NCBI GenBank assembly: GCA_034440615.1
Contig: JAOTOM010004008.1
Span: forward strand, 69,501-133,500
DNA length: 64,000 nt
Source of the DNA: Ashinkailepas kermadecensis
Lineage: Eukaryota; Arthropoda; Thecostraca; Neolepadidae
Reading direction: 5' to 3'
The notes beneath the pieces are model-generated. The model worked only from the letters and a program-made list of their open reading frames with translations. It was not told the origin of the DNA and made no database searches. The first letter of the stretch is position 1. Each line of letters starts with the position of its first letter. Shown here piece by piece: positions 57,101 to 64,000 of this stretch. The translations under genes were made by a program, and so were the position numbers.

Positions 57101-60100
57101 AAATAAAAGGTACAAGTAGTACCTACCTAGACCCCTGCAATATATCCGTACACCCGATATATGTATTGCACGGCATTATCATAGCTAAGGCATCATGCTT
57201 TGATCATGATTGATCCTTGCAAACCAACGGCAATGAGAGGCATTCAATTTCAACAACTCAATCGAGCCTAATTGCTTACGTCTGCCGACACCACACCACA
57301 GCAGTTAGTACCCTCACTTCCTTCCTCCCGGCCCATTAATTATCCAAATACCTAATCACAACACGAAAGCACCGCACAAATTACATTCACCACAAGATTC
57401 CCATCTCTGGGCTTCCAAACTCAAAACACGAAGTAACCCCTTCTCAAATGAAGGACGGCTCCATGCGTCTCACGGCTACTAAAGGGAAACTACCACTGCC
57501 CGAGTCGTCTGATAAATTTACAAGCTCTTGGACGGGGGAGAATCAGGGCTCTGCAGCTGCCACTCTTTCGGGAGCTACTTAAACCGCTGCGAAAAAAGAC
57601 AATAAACACTCTAATTTTTAATGATTTCTGAAAGATTGGGATGTGCTACATTAACTGACGAAGGAGAAAAGGTTTATTTCTGAAGTTTGAAGCAATCTTA
57701 TCCCATATACACAAAAGATATCAACTTCAATGTACGCATGAAAATTGGCCACAACTGTCCAAAACGTTCTCCAAACCTGCTAGGACTTTGTGACAAAATA
57801 GGCACCCAAACAACCAGAAATTTCAGTGTCTTTTGTTTTCACGGCATGCGTTGGTTCGGAACACCACGTATATGTGACACAAGTACTGTTTATGCCACTC
57901 GGACACGGAGAATCTCCAAGACCGCCCCCCAAAAAAATTGACTTTGTGAACTTACTCCGATTAGCCTACATATACTTTTTTCTCAATGTGAATTCAGAAT
58001 AAATATTATTTCTCTAATTTTTTCCGGGATTGGTTTTATCACATTTCAATTTTGAGCCTTTTTGTAGGTCATAATTCCCCATTATATTTTGTGTACGTCA
58101 TAGTGTGGTTTGCTAATTGGGCCATAATTTCCGCTGCCCTCTCTGCCCCTCATCGTGTTATTTCCGCCGTGTGCGGTCTCTTCTGTGTCTCGTGCTCGTG
58201 AGGTGAGGTCGTGTCGGATTGATCTCGCTATTTTTTTTGTCTGGTTGCGAATTGAAAGAAAAGCGGTTGCTACTGATGTGACAGTTCGGGTAGTGGCCGT
58301 ATTGTGTTCCCTGTTAGCGTTGTAAATTCCAGTTATTCTCGTTAGTCTGGAGTTGCGAAGAGATGGTAGTGTAGCTCTTTGTTCTCTCCCAGGGCAAGCT
58401 CTTTGTTGTCAATCGTGACATGGTGAACGCAATGCAAATGACCTGGACAGGTTAGTGGTGGTTTCTATTACCACATGCCTTGTCACATGGGTTGATAACT
58501 TGATACTCCAATGGCATAGACGTTTAAGACCCATTTTTTTTTTTTAAATTGTAAGCCTCGCTTGATCGTCATGCAAAGAGAGCGTAATAATTTTGTAAGC
58601 CACTGTAGCACAGCAGAAGCTGTGTAGGATTGGAGGCGAATATGAAAAAATGATGGCCCCGACGAACAATTTCAGGACTTCAATAACCAGCAAAAAAAAC
58701 AAGAAATCGAATGTGTTTGGATATCCCATTTCCCCTGCCAGTAAATGTTGACCTGGGTAAAATTGGACTAACTTTTTGAATACATTTTAATACAGGGTTT
58801 TTATGGGCGCTGTATAACCAATGCAGTTGATGTGCCCTAAAACCCAAATAACTAACTAACTAATACAGGGTTTTAACAAAAATGATGATTAGACAACTAA
58901 TTTTCTCTGCAAATGATTACGTTTGAGTTGGCAAACAAATACCTGATCATAATCTTCACTGCAATATAGCACATGTATAACTATCCATACCTGGTGTCAG
59001 ACATGTTTAAAAAAATAAACACTTCATGCACTCAATTTAATACTCCAACATCAAAATCCTAATGTTTCTGCTTTAATTGGACATTCATTTCCAAGAATGA
59101 ATACTTGCAACCTGATGTGTCTGCAGCCAAGGCTGGAAGTTCCTTGTGATGCTGTATTATTTTATTTTGCATATATTATATTAATTATTTTATGCATATA
59201 TTATTTGTGTTAGACTTGATAAAGAAGAATTCAACACTTCATGCAATCAATTTAATAATCTCCATCTAACTTACAGAACTTAACTTCACCTCCTGTTTCT
59301 GGCTTAATTTGACATTTATTTCCGAGAACCACATGCGTCCTCGGCCAAGACCGGAAGGTCCTTGCGATGCTGTATTTTTTTTAATTTGCTGATGGCCGAA
59401 AAATTATTTTGGATGATTCTGGTTGTCCTGTTAGGTTAGATTATAATATGACATAAAATATTTTATATCATGCTACGTTCTCTGCCATTCTTACACTGCA
59501 TATACTGGAGAATCACCACATCCTTGGAAGTTTAGTAGATATTATAACTAAACTTACCTATGCAGATATATACAATGTGACCGGAAATGAGGACATGCAA
59601 GTTATGGGTGCTGTATAACCAATGCAGTTGATGTGCCATAAAACCCGAATAACCGACAGGACGTGAAAGCAGTACACGGCCTACTTATGGTGAAGACTTC
59701 AAAAATTACATATGAATAGATACATAATATGAAAATAACCTAACCTAGACTAAGATAACAGTGTAATATATAAAGTATATTATATGGTAATATATAACCA
59801 AACCTAACTGGGAAACTAGAATTGTCCAAAGCAAATTGTTGGGCCATGACAAGCATATGAAAAATAAAATAATACATCATTGCAAGGAACTTCCTGCATT
59901 GGCTGCGGATTGCAAGTATTCATTCTCGGAAATCAATGTTTAATTAAGGCAGAAACATACGGTCTTCGATGTCGGTATTAAATTGAGTGTATGAAGTGTT
60001 CAACTTCTTTATCACGTCTGACACACCGGGTACAGATAATAATACACAATGTGCTATATGTGCAGCATGAAGATAATGATCATGTATTTGTTTGCCAACT

Positions 60101-63100
60101 GAAAAGTAATCATTTGCAGAAAAATGAGTGTTTGCATCTTATTTTTACATTAAGATTCCATGCATTTCTTTTTACAAATTGAAGGAGAATTGAAATTGAA
60201 ATTGAAACACATTTTACCTAGATTGTAATATATACTTTATTTTGCATATATAATTACATATGAATAGATAAATAATTTTTTCTTTTACAGAATGACCTAA
60301 CCTAGACTAAGAACCTAGCATAATATATAAAATATATTATGATTCATAGTATAATTGGACCTAACCAGAATACCAGAATCATCCAAAACAAATTTTTTGT
60401 CCATGACATCGCAGGAAAAGTAAAATAATACACCATAGCAAAGAACTTCCTGCCTTGGCTGTGGATGAGCTTTACCAGATCTTGGAAAGGTGCAGATGAC
60501 CTGACGGTGGAGCCGAGTGGTGCTGGGATTCCAAATTAAGACATTTGTGGCTTAATCAGCCAGTCCTCCAGGCGGACACTACATATACACTACAGGAGCG
60601 TTTGAGTGGTGTTCGTGAGTGAGTGCCTTCTTGCATATGGATAGTAGGTTGGAATTGTGCACTCCCTTTCACCTGTCACTACGATTTGGGGAAAACCGTG
60701 TACTATTTCAATGCGTGTAAAAATGAGCCGTGGTATATAACTTCATGTTATTTATTCAATATCGGCAAATTTATGCACTCTTGTTTATGGAAATTTATAC
60801 ACTATTATATGGCTTCTCGATGTCATACATTCCGATATTTTACCGAACCCAATAATTATACACTCTCAGTCCAAGACCCAGAAGTGAAAATCCAACACTG
60901 GTGGGTAGTGTCACACATTGACTGTGACCGGCGTCACATACACTGTAGGCAGTCTGTGACACTACCCACCGACTGTGTGTGGGTAGTGTCACACACGGAC
61001 TGTGACCGACGCCACACCACCTGACAACAGGGAGCGAGCGCAAATCCACCATACACAGCTTCGAATGTGGGCTTATCGGAGCAGGGTCCCAAAGCGACCC
61101 AGGCACCTGAAGCGACATTAAACCACCTTGCGACGACACGCCAATCGTAACGGATGTACAGAGCATTCCTACACCGGAATATTCGTCCGCCGACGTACTC
61201 GAATCACACCACAACACAATGGCCACGACGGCCACACTGATGCCACGCAAGGGCCGGCCGAGTTCACCTGTTGGAGCAGTCGAGCAGCCGCGCCGACCTG
61301 CCCTTGTCGTCGCCGGTCGCGTCCACCAGCGCCTGCGCCTCCGTCAGGATGGTGAACGCCTTCTGCATCTGCTTCTTGCTCAGCTTGCCGAGCGGCATCT
61401 TCTCCAGATCAATGTCGAACTCCACCATGGCCTTCTTCATGTTCTGCACGTCGAAGATGGTGCACAGCAGGTCCTGGACGTCCTTGTGCAGTTTGGATTT
61501 TGAGCCGGCGCTGGTCAGCTTCTGCAGCGCCTCTTCCGACTGCAAAGTGGGTCGGGTACATTATCCGAGGTGCACCCAGGACGTTGTGTCAGTACCTGGC
61601 GGCGATGGTGACTGCTGATGCACTCCTTAAGGAGCCACATCAGCAGGCAAGGCACGCATCCCGTTGTCAGTACCTTTGATTGATTATTTGGATTTAAGGG
61701 CGCGCCGACTACAGGGTCATTTGGCGCCCATCCATTGTCAGTACCCGGCGGCGATGGTGACTGCCGATGCACTCCCTGAGGAGCCGCATCAGCAGGCAGG
61801 GCACCACGGCGCACCCTTGGTCGCCGTGGCTTTACACAGTTGACGCGCCAAGTTATGGGCGACATAGCAAAGGCAAAAAAAGACAACATAGAGGTTCGTG
61901 TGTTTTAAAGTTTAACCGACGAGTGAACTGCCCATTGTGTAGACAAGAGGCGGTTAACTAGTCGGTTAGCTTATGCTATCGGGAAGAATCATCATCAGCC
62001 ACAGGCTGATATTTGCAGTGAACTATGCCAAGTGGTGGCGCGCTAGGAAACCCACGAAGCGGGAGTTCAGTTGGACATAGTCCACAGTTACATCCGTAGA
62101 CCGTGCCGGACTGTCGATCTATTTTAAACTGCTGGATCCAAGAAAAAGCAACTGCGGTTCGTCCGACGCAGCCACCCGAGCATTATATATGATCCAAGAA
62201 GAGCCAAGCAGCGATTGAAGCGGGCTGCCACGCGAACACCAAGCCGTACCTTTCAACTCAATCCACCCGACAATGGCACCATTATCCTGCCGTTCGTCTG
62301 CTCACCTCGCCATAGTCGAGGTCTTGCGGGTAGAAGCGGCCGGCGACCTTGGCGAAGTCGTGCCGCTGGTCCCACTGGTTGCCCGTCTTCTCCTCGTACA
62401 GACGCTTGAACTCCCGCACCGCGTCGTGTATGGAGGAGAACTCTTCCAGTTTGGTGCCGCCCACATTGGTACCCAGCCGTCCCCACGCGCGGAACACCCA
62501 CATCCTGAAGCGCAAGAGCAATAGCACGCGATGTCACCACCTCCGGCTGGAATGATCACTTGGCAACCGGTCAGGCAACGTCGTGCCGCATGCACCGAGC
62601 GGCCGTGTCCGGCTGTGTGAGTGCGTCCAACTCTCGGTTGAAATTCTGGTACGGAACTGAAATTTCCCGATCGGCATTCAACATGATCTGATTGGTACTG
62701 TATGTATGCAGGCTATGCAAAGCTGGAATGTCAAATGATTATGTGGTCACAGTTATATATGCACGGGAACACGAATCGAGGTAGAGTACCTAGACAAGAG
62801 GCATGGTGTTAGACCTGAATTATTCCATGATTAAGAGGATAATGATAAGGTATTCAACGAATATTTCAATTATACTACTTACTACTATATGCAACTTTCT
62901 TTGCATATATGTACAACAATCTCAAGCATTCCTTATCAAATTGCGGTGAATGGCGTGCTTTTACTTAAAAGGCACCGGATCCCTACCAGGGTCGGAATAT
63001 AAAATAAGCAATCATATGCATTAATATACACGAACTTACTCATTTTCGAGAATCCGACATGTATCCCAGGAAACTGGGGAATACGTGCCGTGTCGAGGAA

Positions 63101-64000
63101 GCGTGCGCATTTTTTTCATGTGCTGCATCTAGAGACAAATTGTTAAGTGTAATTCTGTAAATCGCCAGACGCAGCTTACAATGGCATATTTTTCGATTAG
63201 TTGCAATTTAAAAATTAAGTTATGGTGTACTTCTGACCAATACTTTCCCAATTCGATTAATGATATTCACCTACACTCTGCAAAGGTCTCTTCTTGGAAT
63301 ATGTTCGCCCCCACCACCTGACTTCTCTCCCGTCTACCATCGCAGTTTACCGTAACCCCTGCCTTTCCTCCCTTTTATGTCCCCACCATTTCCCTAACCC
63401 TAGCCTTTCCTTTGTGCCATGTCTCCACCATTTACCCTACCCTAGCCCTTCCTTTGTACTAAGTCCTCACCATTTACCTTACCCTAGCATTTCCCTCGAA
63501 CCATGCCCGCAACATTCAACTCACCCTCCCCTTTCCTTCGTACTATGTCCTCATCTTAACCCAGCCTTTCCGGCATCCCGTTTAACTATCTACTAACTCA
63601 TCCGTAGTCTTCCTCTCACCTTCCGTCATCGCCATCTACCGCAACCCCAGCCCTTCCTCCGCCCCCTACCACTACCGCATGCTAAACCCTCCGTGGATCG
63701 CCTGCCCTCATCATCTACCTCGTTCGCAGTTCTTCCCTGCCATCACACTATTCTAAGCGAGTCGTCCATCCATTGCCATCACCCTACATTAAGCGAGCCG
63801 TCCATCCATTGCCATCACCCTACATTAAGCGAGCCGTCCATCCATTGCCATCACCTACTAGTCCGTCTGCTTACACTATCTCGGCGCGCGCGCCTGCACT
63901 CACTTGCTGCCGAAGTCGCTCTGCAGCACCTGCAGGCGGTAGAAGGCGTTGCGGCCGCTGGCCGCGTCCACCTGGCTGAGCACCTGGTGGAAGCGGTCCT
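47963..64000 (-). CDS. Poly(ADP-ribose) polymerase 1 (PARP1), C-terminal part, partial gene
   Basis: Nine coding segments on the minus strand join in frame: 64000-63904 (partial), 62504-62306, 61539-61268, 54259-54187, 51841-51614, 51020-50901, 50382-50222, 48479-48386, 48166-47963 (stop). They encode the WGR domain, the helical (PARP regulatory) domain and the ADP-ribosyltransferase domain in the order of animal PARP1. Catalytic residues are present: His in LLWHGSR, Tyr in [17 protein letters not shown], Glu in [12 protein letters not shown]. The enzyme senses DNA breaks and transfers ADP-ribose from NAD+ to itself, histones and other nuclear proteins. The zinc fingers and BRCT domain would lie beyond 64000. 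All introns have GT-AG ends except the one after 51614, which has GC-AG. Introns hold minisatellites and a hAT-like insertion. Confidence 0.95.
48386..48479 (-). CDS. PARP1 exon, ART domain
   Basis: 94 bp. It completes a Met codon from the previous exon and reads [20 protein letters not shown] through [11 protein letters not shown]. Donor gtgagt, acceptor ..tctccag. The KLPxGKHSxKGLGKTxPDP signature is diagnostic for PARP1/PARP2-type enzymes. Confidence 0.95.
48480..50221 (-). other. PARP1 intron with minisatellite
   Basis: Contains degenerate ~21-bp units on catgatgacaccccgtcagc (about 49618-49735), then the 21-bp array at 49738-50158, which ends only about 60 bp from the next exon. Nothing else recognisable. 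Confidence 0.8.
49738..50158. repeat. 21-bp minisatellite, ~20 copies
   Basis: Head-to-tail gtatccgtcagtcacagcgac with a few alternating variants (cagtgac/cagcgac, ccgccag). The period is a multiple of three, so it yields long repetitive open frames (SHSDVSV) that are not genes. Confidence 0.95.
50222..50382 (-). CDS. PARP1 exon, ART donor loop and catalytic Tyr
   Basis: 161 bp encoding [36 protein letters not shown] and [11 protein letters not shown], plus two bases of a Met codon. Acceptor ..gatgtcgcag, donor gtgagt. The second catalytic residue (Tyr of GLYFADM) and the serine-rich NAD+ pocket are here. Confidence 0.95.
50788..50945 (-). repeat. Triplicated PARP1 exon tail with splice donor
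   Basis: The end of the 50901-51020 exon (coding [12 protein letters not shown]) and the following donor occur three times: exon ends at 50901 (cag|gtacgg), 50846 (cag|gtactg) and 50798 (cag|gcacaa). The spacings are 55 and 48 bp. The first, following the intact exon, gives the correct frame into the next exon. Confidence 0.85.
50901..51020 (-). CDS. PARP1 exon, ART start with catalytic His
   Basis: 120 bp, 40 codons, phase 0 at both ends: [20 protein letters not shown] then [20 protein letters not shown]. The first catalytic residue is His of LLWHGSR. Confidence 0.95.
51614..51841 (-). CDS. PARP1 exon, helical domain end
   Basis: 228 bp, 76 codons: [20 protein letters not shown] .. [20 protein letters not shown] .. 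[19 protein letters not shown]. The only donor that keeps the frame into the next exon is GC (cag|gcgagt at 51613-51612); the nearby GT at 51610 would shift the frame. Confidence 0.9.
51842..54186 (-). other. PARP1 intron
   Basis: 2.3 kb, mostly AT-rich. No gene, tandem array or clear mobile element was recognised. Small open frames here have no conserved motif. Confidence 0.7.
54187..54259 (-). CDS. PARP1 exon, helical domain (TLIPHDFG)
   Basis: 73 bp: completes an Arg codon, then [24 protein letters not shown]. Acceptor ..gtcctcag, donor gtggga. The TxIPHDFG motif is a hallmark of the PARP1 helical domain. Confidence 0.95.
54322..54505. repeat. 23-bp minisatellite, ~8 copies
   Basis: Head-to-tail cgtggccgacgtcacacgcac(ac) units within 70 bp of the PARP1 exon at 54187-54259. 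Confidence 0.9.
54530..55610. repeat. 66-bp minisatellite, ~16 copies, left part
   Basis: Units beginning ggcgtcacataaactgtagg recur with a 66-bp step (54575, 54641, 54707 and on). Units contain the word gtgggtagtgtcacac. The array is interrupted by the hAT-like insertion at 55611 and resumes at 60901. Confidence 0.9.
56185..57165 (+). repeat. Tandem duplication, ~501-bp unit
   Basis: gtgaatgaataaacatctat begins at 56185 and again at 56686, and the two units stay nearly identical to their ends (acctagacccctgcaatata). The few differences are small indels. Confidence 0.9.
58802..58860 (+). mobile_element. Ultra-short SINE-like unit, 59 bp (reference copy)
   Basis: Flanked by the exact 13-bp duplication aatacagggtttt (58789-58801 and 58862-58874). 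The insert runs tatgggcgctgtataaccaa, tgcagttgatgtgccctaaa, acccaaataactaac with a (taac)n tail. This is the clearest copy of the family. Confidence 0.85.
59000..60480. repeat. Inverted and direct copies of an AT-rich repeat
   Basis: A segment running from aacacttcatgcac to ggaagttccttgtgatgctg appears at about 59020-59165 and, diverged, at 59235-59375. Reverse-complement copies lie at about 59870-60005 and 60405-60470. These could form hairpins. No coding capacity. Confidence 0.65.
59602..59657 (+). mobile_element. Ultra-short SINE-like unit, ~56 bp
   Basis: ttatgggtgctgtataacca through aaaacccgaataaccgac matches the 58802 copy closely. The flanks aggacatgcaag (59590-59601) and aggacgtgaaag (59658-59669) form an imperfect 12-bp duplication (10 of 12). 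Confidence 0.7.
60901..61015. repeat. 66-bp minisatellite, right part
   Basis: Continuation of the 54530-55610 array after the hAT-3 insertion (gtgggtagtgtcacacattg, ggcgtcacatacactgtagg), ending before the PARP1 exon at 61268. Confidence 0.85.
61268..61539 (-). CDS. PARP1 exon, helical domain start
   Basis: 272 bp: [60 protein letters not shown], then ARLLDCSN plus two bases of an Arg codon. Donor gtgaac. The [10 protein letters not shown] motif is diagnostic. Confidence 0.95.
61592..61805. repeat. Intronic duplication plus ultra-short SINE-like unit
   Basis: A ~68-bp block (ggcggcgatggtgactgc .. gcatcagcaggcagggcac) occurs at about 61597-61655 and 61747-61803. Between them lies a SINE-like insert at 61675-61734 (minus strand; atgggcgccaaatgaccctg .., (aatc)n tail), flanked by ttgtcagtacc at 61664-61674 and 61735-61745. 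Confidence 0.7.
62306..62504 (-). CDS. PARP1 exon, WGR domain
   Basis: 199 bp: completes a Lys codon, then [40 protein letters not shown] and [11 protein letters not shown]. Acceptor ..cgcttcag, donor gtgagc. The W-G-R motif binds DNA near breaks and relays activation to the catalytic domain. Confidence 0.95.
62505..63903 (-). other. PARP1 intron with two short tandem arrays
   Basis: Contains a degenerate ~42-bp array at about 63370-63560 (ctccaccatttaccctaccc, agcccttcctttgtact) and a 36-bp array of three units at about 63755-63862 (aagcgagccgtccatccatt). No gene is seen. Confidence 0.75.
63904..64000 (-). CDS. PARP1 exon, WGR N-terminal part (runs off the window)
   Basis: Reads [31 protein letters not shown] plus two bases of a Lys codon, with donor gtgagt. 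It joins in frame to the next exon. The remainder and all upstream exons lie outside the window. Confidence 0.9.

Larger units (their letters stand above)
55611..60900. mobile_element. hAT-like non-autonomous insertion (hAT-3), 5290 bp, in PARP1 intron
   Basis: The left end is cagcgttgga (55611); the right end on the other strand is cagtgttgga (60900), 9 of 10 match. The 8 bp gtgggtag occurs on both sides (55603-55610 and 60901-60908), and joining the flanks restores a normal minisatellite unit. Subterminal words of the type ttatacact recur near both ends (55660, 60793, 60855), as hAT transposase sites often do. No transposase frame is present. The interior is AT-rich and itself holds repeats and ultra-short SINE-like units. 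Confidence 0.7.

Overview
The window is nuclear DNA from an animal, most likely an arthropod. The evidence is: intron-split and intronless metazoan genes (an insect-type Lines protein, a Cys-loop receptor, PARP1), LINE and SINE retrotransposons with poly(A) or microsatellite tails, hAT-type insertions with 8-bp target duplications, and stretches rich in CCTAA/TTAGG, the arthropod telomere word. I cannot name the species from the sequence. All similarities were read by eye; no database search or alignment program was run.

Layout. 1-7.0 kb: repeat-rich intergenic DNA. 7.0-7.5 kb: small tandem repeats. 7776-9500 (+): an intronless homolog of Protein Lines. 11529-13250 (+): an intronless Cys-loop channel subunit with an unusual pore; its 3' end is duplicated at 13567-13957 together with foldback repeats. 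14524-43860: a block bracketed by hAT-like terminal repeats and an exact 8-bp duplication, apparently inserted into a Jockey-type gag remnant. It holds SINEs, minisatellites, and two related RNase H-type LINEs lying head to head (23159-36708 on - and 36761-43014 on +). The minus-strand LINE is itself split by a 7428-bp hAT-like insertion (27469-34896) made almost entirely of a ~20-bp-period array. 44.6-47.9 kb: intergenic. 47963-64000 (-): the 3' part of a PARP1 gene, eight complete exons and one partial exon covering the WGR, helical and catalytic domains. Its introns carry several minisatellites and a third hAT-like insertion (55611-60900).

The cellular genes look intact where visible. PARP1 keeps the H-Y-E catalytic residues, and reading frames join across every intron. 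One intron uses a GC donor, and one exon end has been triplicated together with its splice donor.

Most of the window is transposon-derived. Three features look most worth following. (1) Large hAT-like insertions carrying no visible transposase, two of which share an ordered 20-bp-period array. (2) A dispersed ~40-62 bp SINE-like unit, at least six copies of which show target-site duplications. (3) Head-to-head LINE copies. No prokaryotic genes, CRISPR array, canonical rRNA or standalone tRNA gene was seen.
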